This document shows, in pieces, positions 51,583-60,595 of a stretch of DNA of 64,000 bases. The notes beneath the pieces were generated by a model. The model saw only the letters and a list, made by a program, of their open reading frames with translations. It was not told the DNA's origin and made no database searches. Origin of the DNA: Seleniibacterium sp963677135 (GTDB taxonomy: Bacteria > Desulfobacterota > Desulfuromonadia > Desulfuromonadales > Geopsychrobacteraceae); contig CAXXLS010000005.1 of NCBI GenBank assembly GCA_963677135.2, positions 62,001 to 126,000 of the forward strand, given 5' to 3'. Made by a program: the position numbers and the translations under genes. Every line of letters starts with the position of its first letter. The stretch's first letter is position 1.

Positions 51583-52538
51583 CATGACTCCTTGGATCGA
51601 TCCTGTGTGTTGACCGGCTGCTCCTGGCGCAGCCACATATTGAAAAAATTGAAAAACTGGTACGGATGTTCCTCGCAGTATTCTTCGAGGGCCGTACAGA
51701 ATTCCAGCGCAAATGGTTTAAAAATGTCCGCCTTGCGCCCGGCCAGCTCCGGGACCCGGATCACTTTGGCCAGCTTGAGACGATAGCTGTCGGCGCCGTC
51801 CTTCCAGCTGAAGAACACGGCGATGGGCGCTCCCGTGGTCGCCGCAATCTTGTAGGCGCTGAACGGCACGCTGATCGGTCCGCCGAGAAAATCGACCGGC
51901 ACCAGGCTGCGCTCGCTCCCCATGGGGCGATCGCCCATGACGCAGAGGATTTCGCCCTGTTTGAGCACCCCGAGCATCTCGAGGGTTCCCCCCAGGTAAC
52001 CGGTCGGATCGATGACCCGGTAGGGGCATTCGAGGCCGGCATGCTCATGGTAATGCCGGTCGATATCGCCATCCTCCCGGCGCATCAGCATATGCACCGG
52101 CCGGTCGAGAAAATCCAGGGACGACATGGCCACCTGCCAGCACCCGACATGGGCCGTCATCATGATCAGCCCCTTCCCCTCGTCGCGCAGCTGCAGGAGT
52201 TCCTCCCGCCCGGTCAGGTCGACGGCCATGCTGTCCGGCCCGAGAATCCCGACCACGGCACGGTCGACCAGGACTTTGCCCAGGCCGAGAATCAGCCGGT
52301 AGCAGTGCCACAACCGGACCACCCCTGCGGCCTGCGGAAAGCGCCGCCGCAGATAGTGGGACGCCCGGCCGCGCGCCAGGCGACTGAACAGCACGTAATA
52401 AGCGACGACAAAGTACAGCAGCAGATAGGCGATGCGCCGTCCGCCCAGGCGGATGGCCAGGTAAAAAACCTGGTGCTGCCAGGAACTGCCGATACTGCGA
52501 CTGCTCCAGGTACGGCTGTTTTGCGTGTGTTGAGCCAT
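51582..52538 (-). CDS. LpxL/HtrB-like lysophospholipid acyltransferase
   Basis: A 318-residue inner-membrane acyltransferase of the LPLAT superfamily. After a membrane helix (IAYLLLYFVVAYYVLF) comes the block I motif HVGCWQ near residue 130, where most LpxL-type enzymes have His-X4-Asp/Glu; here the last position is Gln. GDRPMGSERSLVPVDFLG is block III-like. It probably transfers an acyl or polyene chain from ACP to a lipid. It follows the glycosyltransferase gene and overlaps the ACP. Confidence 0.85.
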   Translation of the reverse strand: MAQHTQNSRTWSSRSIGSSWQHQVFYLAIRLGGRRIAYLLLYFVVAYYVLFSRLARGRASHYLRRRFPQAAGVVRLWHCYRLILGLGKVLVDRAVVGILGPDSMAVDLTGREELLQLRDEGKGLIMMTAHVGCWQVAMSSLDFLDRPVHMLMRREDGDIDRHYHEHAGLECPYRVIDPTGYLGGTLEMLGVLKQGEILCVMGDRPMGSERSLVPVDFLGGPISVPFSAYKIAATTGAPIAVFFSWKDGADSYRLKLAKVIRVPELAGRKADIFKPFALEFCTALEEYCEEHPYQFFNFFNMWLRQEQPVNTQDRSKES

Positions 52539-52623
52539 CGATCCTTCATCCCGCCGTTCGCCTTGTTCACCCGCGGTAACCCGGCCTCCCGGGAAGGAGC
52601 GGGCCAGAGGGTAAGAAAACGGC

Positions 52624-53808
52624 TTATTTGGTTTTCACCGGATCCGGCTGCCGGCTGACCAGCTCCGCCAGGACAAAAGTGATCACGCCGACCAGCGCGG
52701 CAAGCAGCGGAGCCAGCAACAGGGATCCGAGCAGCCACTCGTACACCCGCTGCAAGGCCTGGTAACCGAGGGTCTGCAGCGAAAATTCGGTCAGCCACTC
52801 GCCATACCGCATGAAATAGCCCATTTCGATGCACAGGGCCGGGACCAGTGGCGGCATGCATAACTGGCTGCTGGTCACCGCGGCCACCTTGTTGAGCCTG
52901 AAGAAGCTGCAGGCGAACAGGATCGCCACGGTATGGCAGAACAGCAGCGGCAGGGTTCCCAGGAATACCCCGAGGGCGGCCGCATAGGCGAGCTGCCGGG
53001 GGGAACGGTTTTCCCTGACCAGAGTTTTCAGCGAGCGCAGCGGATGAATCACCGACAGCGCCCTGACCCTGCGGTTGTCATCCGTCCGGACGAAAATCTT
53101 GCGATGCGGCCAGGGGACGATGGAACGCAGGGTCAAATGGGTATTGAGCAGAGTGAGCCGCCAGTTGTCAAGAAATCCGCGAAAATGGGAAATCCGTTCA
53201 TCCTGCGGCGGATAGTAAACCGAGATGTCGACATCACGCAACTCTACTCCCGCCCAAGCCGCCCTGACCAGCACTTCGACCTCGAAATTGTAGCGCCGCG
53301 TCCAGAAATTCAGGTGGTCGAAAATAAACAGCGGATAGGCGCGAAACCCGCTCTGGCTGTCCCCGAGCGCACACCCGGTCTGCAGGCGCAACCAGAAATT
53401 GGAAAATTTGCGGCCGAACCGCGACGCGCCGGGAATACTCTTTTGATCGAAATCACGGTGCCCGACGATCAGGGCCCGGGGATACGCTTGCACCGCGGCA
53501 AAAAAAGCGGGCAGGTCAGCCGGCGCGTGCTGGCCGTCGGCATCAAGGCAGACCATATGGCTGAACCCCCGTTCACGCGCCCAGTGCGCCGCCGTCAGCA
53601 GGGCCGCCCCCTTCCCCTGGTTTTCGGCATGCTCCAGCAGCTCAACGGGAAGATCGGCAAGCCGTTCCCGGACCGGCGCGCTGCTGCCGTCGTCAACCAC
53701 CAGCACCCGGTCGTGATAGCCGAGCACCCCTTCCACAACCTGGCGCAGGGTCGCCCCATGGTTATAGACCGGGATGGCCACCAGAATCTGCACCGGCCTA
53801 TCCTCCAT
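52624..53808 (-). CDS. glycosyltransferase family 2 fused to DUF2062
   Basis: A 394-residue protein. Residues 1-230 are a GT-A domain (VAIPVYNHGATL, VVDDGSSAP, CLDADGQHAPADL with the DxD-like motif, GDSQSGFRAYP). Residues 240-390 form a membrane-embedded DUF2062 domain (LAYAAALGVFLGTLPLLFCH). The fusion is common in aryl-polyene-like clusters. It should add a sugar or phosphoryl-type group to a lipid carrier at the inner membrane. The start ATG at 53808 overlaps the radical SAM stop by 11 bases; the longer open frame is discarded. Confidence 0.88.
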   Translation of the reverse strand: MEDRPVQILVAIPVYNHGATLRQVVEGVLGYHDRVLVVDDGSSAPVRERLADLPVELLEHAENQGKGAALLTAAHWARERGFSHMVCLDADGQHAPADLPAFFAAVQAYPRALIVGHRDFDQKSIPGASRFGRKFSNFWLRLQTGCALGDSQSGFRAYPLFIFDHLNFWTRRYNFEVEVLVRAAWAGVELRDVDISVYYPPQDERISHFRGFLDNWRLTLLNTHLTLRSIVPWPHRKIFVRTDDNRRVRALSVIHPLRSLKTLVRENRSPRQLAYAAALGVFLGTLPLLFCHTVAILFACSFFRLNKVAAVTSSQLCMPPLVPALCIEMGYFMRYGEWLTEFSLQTLGYQALQRVYEWLLGSLLLAPLLAALVGVITFVLAELVSRQPDPVKTK

Positions 53809-55246
53809 AGCGCTTGTTACTGACCGCGAAGCGCAGGAACTGTCCGGCGCTGGCGGCGAACCGCAGCCAGCTGTCGGGCGATTTCCAGAGCATGGTGACA
53901 TACCCCCACAGCACCGGCCAGCGGCGGAAATGATTCTTATAAAACTCGATGAACAGTTTTTCCAGCTTTTCTTTCTCCATGCCGTGGGGAACAAACTGAA
54001 AATGCATGCAGTCCATCTTCTGCCAGTCCTCGTCGAAGGTGCCGAGCGCATGAATATTCTCATAAATCGGCGAGCCGGGGAACGGAGTAAACTTGGCCAG
54101 GTTGAAATCGTCGATAGGCAGCGAGTAGACATAGTCCATACTGCGCCGGATCGACGCTTCGCTCTCGCCCGGCAGCCCCATCATCAGCAGCCCCTTGGTG
54201 CGAATGCCGCAGGCTTTGATGGTGCGGATGGTGTCGGCCAGAAGATCGAGGTCGGCGTTCTGACGGTGCTGGCTGAGGAGCTGTTCGTCGCCGCTTTCGA
54301 TGCCGAGGCTGACCATCCAGCATCCGGCGGCCTTCATCAGCTCCAGCAGCTCGCGGTCGACATGTTCCGCCCTGACCGCGCAGTTGAAGGTCATGCCCAG
54401 CGGTCGATCGATGAGCAGGCGGCAGAATTCTTCGACCCGGCCCCGATGGAAAGTGAACTGATCATCGTAGAAGTTGATATGGCGGATCCCGAAACGCTCG
54501 CGGAGATAGGCCAGGTGGCGATAGAGATAATCCGCCGAATTGTAGCGGAAGGTCCGGCGGAACACGCTGCGGTCGCAGTAGCTGCAGCTGTATGGACAGC
54601 CCCGGCTGGAGATACAGCTGCTGTTGGGCGCTTTCGGGTAGTTGAAAATCGGCAGTTTGTAGGCATCGGGATAACCGGCCAGCTTTTCATAGGCGGGAAA
54701 CGGCAGGTCGTCAAGAACCAGGGCCTCGCTGCGGTAGCCATTGTTGACAATGGTTCCGTCGCCAGACCGCCAGACAACCCCGCCGACCCGGTCCGGCGAA
54801 CCACCGCCGAGCTGGGCCAGGTCCAGGGTGGTCTGCTCCCCTTCCCCGATGACCGCATAATCGATGACCTCCGAAAATTCCAGGACCTGCTCTTTCAGGG
54901 CGGAGACGTGGGGACCGCCGACGGCAACCCTGATGTCAGGGAGCTCCGCCTTGGCGATTCCGGCCATGCGCACACTGTCGTGGATACTGGCGGTGGTACA
55001 GCTGATCCCGAGCATGGCCGGACGCTCCTCACGAAGCATCTGGATAAAGCGGTCATCGGCATCGGGATGAGCGTAGCAATCGAGAAGACTGCTGTTGAAG
55101 CCGGCCCGGTCCAGGTAGGCGGCGATACTGGCCAGTCCCAGGGGGGGCATGATGTTGGCCTTACGCGAGATATCGCGACCGGCCGCCTCGGCCCGGTAGC
55201 CCAGGGGATGCAGCAGCAGAATATTTTTTTCGTTCAGTCCGATCAT
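53798..55246 (-). CDS. B12-binding-domain radical SAM protein (second of four)
   Basis: A 482-residue enzyme. Residues 1-190 form the B12-binding-like domain (NILLLHPLGYR, ANIMPPLGLASIAAYL, VAVGGPHVSALKEQ, VIGEGEQTTLDLA). The radical SAM domain follows with GCPYSCSYCDRS near residue 220 and conserved (S)LGIESGDEQLL. It resembles lipid-associated B12/radical SAM enzymes that act on hydrophobic chains. It overlaps the glycosyltransferase gene and follows two other radical SAM genes. The reaction is unknown; methylation, cyclisation and C-C bond formation are all seen in the superfamily. Confidence 0.87.
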   Translation of the reverse strand: MIGLNEKNILLLHPLGYRAEAAGRDISRKANIMPPLGLASIAAYLDRAGFNSSLLDCYAHPDADDRFIQMLREERPAMLGISCTTASIHDSVRMAGIAKAELPDIRVAVGGPHVSALKEQVLEFSEVIDYAVIGEGEQTTLDLAQLGGGSPDRVGGVVWRSGDGTIVNNGYRSEALVLDDLPFPAYEKLAGYPDAYKLPIFNYPKAPNSSCISSRGCPYSCSYCDRSVFRRTFRYNSADYLYRHLAYLRERFGIRHINFYDDQFTFHRGRVEEFCRLLIDRPLGMTFNCAVRAEHVDRELLELMKAAGCWMVSLGIESGDEQLLSQHRQNADLDLLADTIRTIKACGIRTKGLLMMGLPGESEASIRRSMDYVYSLPIDDFNLAKFTPFPGSPIYENIHALGTFDEDWQKMDCMHFQFVPHGMEKEKLEKLFIEFYKNHFRRWPVLWGYVTMLWKSPDSWLRFAASAGQFLRFAVSNKRYGG

Positions 55247-55261
55247 ATCCTGTCCACCACG

Positions 55262-56632
55262 CTATCTGCCCGGGACCGCCTGCCGGGCCTTGGGAAAGCG
55301 GACCAGGTGGTCCCACATCAGCCCCCGGTAACCGAAATCGCGCATCACGGCGATCCGCTTGAGCCCTTCCGAGGGGGGAAAAACCCGGTTTTTCCTGCCC
55401 GCCCAACGGGTTTTGATGCGCTCTTCCATGGCGCGGCGATCGATCTCTCTGGAAAAATAGTAGACCGGTTTGAGCAGCGAGGTATCGGCGCCGATGATCC
55501 CCTCGGCAATGGCCTGGGGATGCAGCGGGGAATCGGGGAAAATCCGGATCCCGGAAAAAGCGAACACCACCGAGGGACCGAGCTGCTCCATGTTGCGCAG
55601 GCCTTCCTCCAGGGAAGCATCGTCTTCACCCGGGCCGCCGAAAATGACATAGTGGGCCGCCGGCAGACGTTCGGCGAGACAGGCCTCGTTGACGGCAAAA
55701 ACCTCTTCAAACTCAAGGTTCTTGTTGATGCCGCGCAAGGTCTTGTCCGACGCCGCATCAGTCCCCAGTTCGAGGGCATAGAGCCCGGCCCGTTTCATCA
55801 GTGCCAGCTTGGCGCGGTCAAGGTGCTGGGGGCGGAAGAATGCCGACCAGCGTACCTGCACGTCACTGCGCAGCATCTCCTCGATCAGCTCCAGGTAGTG
55901 ACCTTGAGGGTCGTTGAAAACCGAATCGGTAAAGAAGACGCTGTCGGCGCCATGATCCTTTTTAAGCTGTTTCAGCTCTGCCACCACCTGCCTGGGGTCG
56001 CGAACCCGGAACTGTCGCCCTTCCAGGTGGGGGTAGGAACAGTAGCTGCACTGGTAGGGGCAACCGCGCTTGGTCTGCATGTTGATGACATCGCTTTCCC
56101 GCTGGTAGTACTGTACCATCTCGTCGACGTAGACCGGGGAGGCGAACTGATCTCCGGGCAGGGGCGGACGCCGTTCGATGATCAGCGGCAGCTGCCGGCC
56201 GGCGGCCAGGTCCGCAACCAGGTCGGGAACCGCCTGTTCCCCCTCGCCGATGACGGCATGATCAACCCCGATATAGCGGGCTATCGCTTCCGGCATGATG
56301 GTCAGAGCAGGTCCCCCGAGCAGGATCGGGACGTCGCTCATGGTGCGCAGCTCGGAGACCAGGTCCCTGGCGTGCTTGAGGTACCAGCCCTCTTCTCCGC
56401 TGAACGAATCGACGTTGTCGATATTGCGCAGGGAGATGGCGATCAGGTCCGGCCTGAACCGCTCGACGGCCTGCCGGATGGTCGCACTGTCGCGCCCGTG
56501 CACCAGGCAGTCGTATTGCTCGACCTGGTGCCCGGCCCTGCTCAGCGCTCCCGATACGACCGCCATCCCCAGGGGATAGACGGCATAGGGATCGGTGGCG
56601 ATGTTACAGGAAATGAAGAAAACCCTGCTCAC
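55262..56632 (-). CDS. lipid-type B12-binding radical SAM protein (third of four)
   Basis: A 456-residue protein with a B12-type fold (VFFISCNIATDPYAVYPLGM, ILLGGPALTIMPEAIA, VIGEGEQAVPDLV), then a radical SAM domain with GCPYQCSYCSYPH near residue 190 and ALELGTDAASDKTLRGI. The initiator is GTG at 56632, overlapping the preceding radical SAM stop (GTGA). It is the type often annotated as lipid biosynthesis B12/radical SAM. It lies between two other radical SAM genes, an unusual concentration. Confidence 0.87.
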   Translation of the reverse strand: MSRVFFISCNIATDPYAVYPLGMAVVSGALSRAGHQVEQYDCLVHGRDSATIRQAVERFRPDLIAISLRNIDNVDSFSGEEGWYLKHARDLVSELRTMSDVPILLGGPALTIMPEAIARYIGVDHAVIGEGEQAVPDLVADLAAGRQLPLIIERRPPLPGDQFASPVYVDEMVQYYQRESDVINMQTKRGCPYQCSYCSYPHLEGRQFRVRDPRQVVAELKQLKKDHGADSVFFTDSVFNDPQGHYLELIEEMLRSDVQVRWSAFFRPQHLDRAKLALMKRAGLYALELGTDAASDKTLRGINKNLEFEEVFAVNEACLAERLPAAHYVIFGGPGEDDASLEEGLRNMEQLGPSVVFAFSGIRIFPDSPLHPQAIAEGIIGADTSLLKPVYYFSREIDRRAMEERIKTRWAGRKNRVFPPSEGLKRIAVMRDFGYRGLMWDHLVRFPKARQAVPGR

Positions 56633-57888
56633 GCCCTCTCCTTTTTGAACAGTCTGCGCTTCCGAGGATTGTAGCGATGGTAGGTGCCGTCATCCATCTC
56701 GCGGCGGATAACCTGCTTGAAAAGTTCCCCCATCTTGAGCTGGTGACCGCCATCGGCGTAGAAGGTGTCCCAGGCGTAATGGTACATCTCCTGAAGCTTG
56801 TCCGGGCTCATCTGCTTGGGCTGAAAAACCACCTTGTCCGCCGTATACTTGAGCCAGTCGTTGGACAGGATCCGCCCTTCCTTCTCCAGCTGGGCGCGGA
56901 TCGGCGAATGGGGGAAAGGGGTCATGATGGTGAATTCGGCCACGTCGAGCTCGACCTCCATCAGGAAATCGACGAGCCGCTTGATGTCATCCTCGTTCTG
57001 GTCATCGGTCCCGAGAATAATGGTCCCTTCGATGCCGATGCCGTGGTCCTTGAGCCGCCTGATCCGGTCGCGGATGACATCGGAGGTATCGAAGACCGCC
57101 TGGTACACGTACCAGGCTCCGGCCCGGGCCGCGAGATCGAGGACCTCGTCATCGTCAAGGATCGGGTGGGAGACCCATTTCTTCTTGAGAGGAATCATGG
57201 CGCTGAACAGTTCCTTGAGCCACTCCTTGTCCTGGGCCAGGGAATTGTCGACGATGAACATCCGGTTGTTCTGGATCGCCTCCATCTCGGCGATGACCTT
57301 CTCCACCGGCCGGGGGCGGAACTGTTTGCCGCCCAGGTAACCGGTACAGCAGGGGAAACAGTTGAATTTGCAGCCCCGCGACGCATGCACCAGATCGAGC
57401 ATCTGGACGCCGCGGTAGTTGTAGAGCTCGCGATCGAGAATATCGCGCCGGGCGGTACCGACCAGGTTGATGTCGGGATGGTTGTGCATGTAGTTGTAAA
57501 CCGGCTTGAGCTGGCCGCGCTGGAAATCCTCGATCACCTGACCGAAACGTCCTTCCGCTTCGCCAAGAAACACCGAATCGGCATGCTGCTGCACTTCCTC
57601 GGCATGAAGCATGGTGGAGATCCCGCCGAAAATGACCGTTCGGCCACGCTCCCGGAATTCCCGAGCGATGTCAAAAGCCCGCGGCAGCTGGGAGGTCAGC
57701 ATGGTCGAAATGGCCACCAGGTCGCAGCTGACGTCGAAATCGATGGTCTGCAGGTTTTCGTCGGTAAAGTTGATCTCCACCTCCTCCGGGACGGCGGCGG
57801 CGAACACGACCGGGCCGTGCGGCGGCAGATGAAACTCGGTCTGGCGGTCCAGCTTGGGCCAGCGCGGGTAGATCAATTCCATTTTCAT
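56629..57888 (-). CDS. B12-binding-domain radical SAM protein (fourth)
   Basis: A 419-residue protein. Its N-terminal domain (MELIYPRWPKLDRQTEFHLP, then LVAISTMLTSQLPRAFDIA and VIFGGISTMLHAEEV) fits a B12-binding fold; the radical SAM motif is CKFNCFPCCTG (Cys-X3-Cys-X2-Cys) near residue 175. The frame opens at 57984, but ATG at 57888 (AAGGAG upstream) begins the domain. It is co-translated with the next radical SAM gene. It differs from the other three in sequence, so they are not recent duplicates. Confidence 0.87.
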   Translation of the reverse strand: MKMELIYPRWPKLDRQTEFHLPPHGPVVFAAAVPEEVEINFTDENLQTIDFDVSCDLVAISTMLTSQLPRAFDIAREFRERGRTVIFGGISTMLHAEEVQQHADSVFLGEAEGRFGQVIEDFQRGQLKPVYNYMHNHPDINLVGTARRDILDRELYNYRGVQMLDLVHASRGCKFNCFPCCTGYLGGKQFRPRPVEKVIAEMEAIQNNRMFIVDNSLAQDKEWLKELFSAMIPLKKKWVSHPILDDDEVLDLAARAGAWYVYQAVFDTSDVIRDRIRRLKDHGIGIEGTIILGTDDQNEDDIKRLVDFLMEVELDVAEFTIMTPFPHSPIRAQLEKEGRILSNDWLKYTADKVVFQPKQMSPDKLQEMYHYAWDTFYADGGHQLKMGELFKQVIRREMDDGTYHRYNPRKRRLFKKERA

Positions 57889-57940
57889 AAGCGGCTTTTC
57901 TCCTTCTCCCGGCCTTGGCATTGCCGGCCGGTACGGTTCA

Positions 57941-58636
57941 TTATCGGCGGTTCTGACAACTGCTGACAAGGTCAGCCAGGTCATTGACCGGTTTTTCGTT
58001 CAGGTAAAGAATCGTCCCGGAGGTTGTCAAACATCCGTATCCTTGGGCTGCCGGTTCTTTTTCCAGAAGCACGAACAGGCCGCCCGGAATATCTCCCGGC
58101 CGATCGAATCTGGGACAGGGCAGATCACAGATCCCGGCCAGCATCCCGGTCTGTTCCGTGGTGGCCAGTTCTTCCAGGGCATAATGCACGGCGGCCAGCC
58201 CGTTGGCGTCCTGCCGGTTGATCACCAGGCTGTTGCCGCCGAGACCGAACCGCAGGGCCACCTCGCCGAGGAAACTGTTGGCCAGGGTATAGGCAAACAG
58301 ATTGGGGCTGGCAAACCGGCCGCCGTCGGGCAGCATGGTCTCGAGGTAGGCGATATCCGTGGCCAGGCACCCGTAGCGGCTGGAGGTCACGATACCGATG
58401 GGGCGCACCTCCTGGAATTCGTCCCGCTCTGCGTCGCGCAGGCAGAACGCTGCAGCCGCCAGACCGACCCGGGAAAAGTCGTCAAGCCGGCCGAAGCGCT
58501 TGTCCGGTTCGCTGAAGATCTGTCTGCGGGTCGGGATCTCCAGGGGGCCTGAGACCAGCGGGGATTCCCCGCAATGATGCCCCTGCCCCGACCCCGCCGG
58601 GGTATGCCAGCCGATACCGTTGAGCCAGGCGTTCAT
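57941..58636 (-). CDS. short chain-length-factor-like ketosynthase (Ketoacyl-synt_2 type)
   Basis: A 231-residue protein matching only the N-terminal part of ketosynthases. Compared with the full enzyme upstream, the nucleophile position falls in VINRQDAN, again an Asp instead of Cys, and the His motifs and C-terminal half are absent. Such truncated proteins occur beside ketosynthases in aryl-polyene clusters as chain-length factors. The ATG overlaps the ketosynthase stop (ATGA). Confidence 0.85.
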   Translation of the reverse strand: MNAWLNGIGWHTPAGSGQGHHCGESPLVSGPLEIPTRRQIFSEPDKRFGRLDDFSRVGLAAAAFCLRDAERDEFQEVRPIGIVTSSRYGCLATDIAYLETMLPDGGRFASPNLFAYTLANSFLGEVALRFGLGGNSLVINRQDANGLAAVHYALEELATTEQTGMLAGICDLPCPRFDRPGDIPGGLFVLLEKEPAAQGYGCLTTSGTILYLNEKPVNDLADLVSSCQNRR

Positions 58637-59757
58637 GCCTCCCCCCTTTGCAGAATAACGACCGCGTTGATCCCCCCGAAACCGGAATTGCTGCTGAGCA
58701 GGCAGTCGCCGCTGATCGGCTGAGGCGAAGCGCTGACCGCGACGCCGGCACTCTCTTCCGGATTGTCGCAGCCGACCGTCCCGGGAATCCGCTGCTCCGC
58801 CAGCGCTCTGGCCGCAATGGCCAGTTCCACGCCGCCGGCGGCACCGAGGCAATGCCCGAGGCTCCCCTTGACACCGTGCAGGGGGGGCAGATGGTCGGAA
58901 AAAACGGCATGGAAGGCAACCAGTTCCATGGCGTCATTGAAAACCGTGGCCGTGGCATGGGCATTGACGGCGGCGATCTGGCGCGTTTCGATACCGGCCT
59001 GCCGGAACGCCTGACGGCAGGCCCGGATCAGGCCGCGCCCGTCGCGCGCCGGAGCCGTCACGTGGAAGGCGTCGTTGGCCACCCCCCAGCCGCGCACCCG
59101 GGCCAGAACGGGTTCCCCGTCGCGACGGGCCCGTTCCTCGCTCATCAGCAACAGGCCCACCCCGGCCTCGCCGAGATTGAGCCCCCGGCGCTGCCGATCA
59201 AAGGGTTTGGCCGGTTCCGGAGACATGGCCTGCAGCGCCGAGAATCCGGAATAGACAAATTCGCTGACGACATCGGCCGCCACCACCAGCACGGCGTCGG
59301 CAAGTCCCGCGGCAATCAGCCCGGCGCCGCGGGCCACCGCGACCGTCGACGAGGCACAGGCCGCATTGACATTGAGGCCGCAATCGGCCACCCCGAGGCG
59401 GCTGCGAAGATCGGTCAGCAGGGTTTCAAACAGCAGTTCCGCGGCCAGCGGCTGACCATGTTGCCGCTGCAGCAGATCGACATCCCCCTTGGTGGAGGCC
59501 AGCAGCAGACGACAATCCTCCGGCACCTGACCGAGCTGCGGCAGCAGCAGGTCGAGCAGCCTGCTGAACAGTGATCGCTCCGGGGTATGGGAGAGACCGG
59601 CGATACAGGCGGCAAGCTGGGAAATATAGTTGCCGCAGTCGAACCGGGTCACGGGGGCGACACCGCTGCGCCCGGCCAGCAGGCCCTGCCAGAGGGTTTC
59701 GACATCGGGCCCGAGGGCGGTCACCGCCACGCTCCTGGTCAGCACAACCCCGGTCAT
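58633..59757 (-). CDS. beta-ketoacyl-ACP synthase (second full condensing enzyme)
   Basis: A 374-residue FabF-like enzyme with Cys in NAACASSTVAVA near residue 133, His in NAHATATVFNDAMEL near residue 262, and KGSLGHCLGAAGG near residue 295. All catalytic positions are in place. It overlaps the thioesterase gene upstream and the chain-length-factor gene downstream by four bases each. With 50111-51331 it gives the region two complete condensing enzymes, each followed by an Asp-bearing partner. Confidence 0.92.
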   Translation of the reverse strand: MTGVVLTRSVAVTALGPDVETLWQGLLAGRSGVAPVTRFDCGNYISQLAACIAGLSHTPERSLFSRLLDLLLPQLGQVPEDCRLLLASTKGDVDLLQRQHGQPLAAELLFETLLTDLRSRLGVADCGLNVNAACASSTVAVARGAGLIAAGLADAVLVVAADVVSEFVYSGFSALQAMSPEPAKPFDRQRRGLNLGEAGVGLLLMSEERARRDGEPVLARVRGWGVANDAFHVTAPARDGRGLIRACRQAFRQAGIETRQIAAVNAHATATVFNDAMELVAFHAVFSDHLPPLHGVKGSLGHCLGAAGGVELAIAARALAEQRIPGTVGCDNPEESAGVAVSASPQPISGDCLLSSNSGFGGINAVVILQRGEA

Positions 59758-60218
59758 CCGCCCAGCTCTCCATTGCGCCAGCGGTCCCGAACCGACTCAA
59801 AAAAGGGCGGCGGAATCATCAGGACGTTGAATTCGCGGTCGAGGAGCATCTGCACCGAGTATCCCGTAGTCGTGATCTGCCCGGCGGCGTTGCGTAGAAT
59901 GAATTCGTGGTTGAGCCGCACCGCATCACTCCAGTGCAGGATCGCCTCGATGGTAAAGGGTTCACCGAAACGCAGCGGCAGATGGTAGTCGGCATGCATC
60001 TGCTTGATGGGCGCGACGATCCCCTGTTGGTAAAAATCCATATACCCGAGGCCGAATTTCTGTCCGAGCAGCACCCGGCCATCCTCGAAATAACTTGGAT
60101 AACGACCGTGCCAAACGATGCCGAGAGGGTCGACCTCTTCAAAGCGCACGGTCCGCTCGACGGTCAGGGTCAGGGGCAGGGGCGCGTCCGGGGCGGTCTT
60201 GAAATAGGCTTTTCTCAT
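59754..60218 (-). CDS. thioesterase, 4-hydroxybenzoyl-CoA type
   Basis: A 154-residue hot-dog-fold thioesterase. RFEEVDPLGIVWHGRYPSYF carries the Asp of the 4HBT active site (D in VDPLGIVWH), and a hydrophobic helix follows. Members release products from CoA or ACP and are regular parts of aryl-polyene clusters. The frame is open to 60515, but ATG at 60218 overlaps the dehydratase stop (ATGA) and begins MRKAYFKTAP. Confidence 0.88.
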   Translation of the reverse strand: MRKAYFKTAPDAPLPLTLTVERTVRFEEVDPLGIVWHGRYPSYFEDGRVLLGQKFGLGYMDFYQQGIVAPIKQMHADYHLPLRFGEPFTIEAILHWSDAVRLNHEFILRNAAGQITTTGYSVQMLLDREFNVLMIPPPFFESVRDRWRNGELGG

Positions 60219-60595
60219 CTGTCTGTACCATCTTTGAAAATCAGAGTAAACCGGGAGACGGTTCCGGCCGGGACCGCGAGATCGGCATGAACCTGCAGGG
60301 GACCAGGCTGGCGAGCCAACCGGATCTTGACCGTCAACGCCTCTCCCGGTCCGAGCTGGCGCATAAACTTGGCCCGCTCGACCACCAGGCCGTCCAGCCG
60401 TTCGCCGGCCAGCTGTTCGGCCAGCTGCTGGGCAACCAGCATCTGCAGCACCGCCGGGAACACCGGGTAGTCGGGAAAGTGTCCGGAAAAACCGGCAAAT
60501 TCCCGGCTGAAACAATACTCCTGCTGCCCGCCGTCGGCAGTCGCCTGAATCGGCCCGACGGCGGCAGCGGCAATCTCTTCACGCATCTTGTTCAC
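60215..60595 (-). CDS. 3-hydroxyacyl-ACP dehydratase-like (ApeI/FabZ fold)
   Basis: A 126-residue hot-dog protein. GFSGHFPDYPVFPAVLQML gives the FabZ catalytic His near residue 39, but the acidic residue found after VLQ in FabA/FabZ is replaced (LQML). ApeI-type dehydratases of polyene pathways also differ here. It would form double bonds in the growing chain. The stop overlaps the thioesterase, and its start overlaps the lipoprotein stop. Confidence 0.82.
   Translation of the reverse strand: MNKMREEIAAAAVGPIQATADGGQQEYCFSREFAGFSGHFPDYPVFPAVLQMLVAQQLAEQLAGERLDGLVVERAKFMRQLGPGEALTVKIRLARQPGPLQVHADLAVPAGTVSRFTLIFKDGTDR

Noticed and set aside
53774..56674. 966-residue plus-strand ORF across the radical SAM genes
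   Set aside because: Antisense shadow of three recognisable radical SAM/glycosyltransferase reading frames; no domain of its own.
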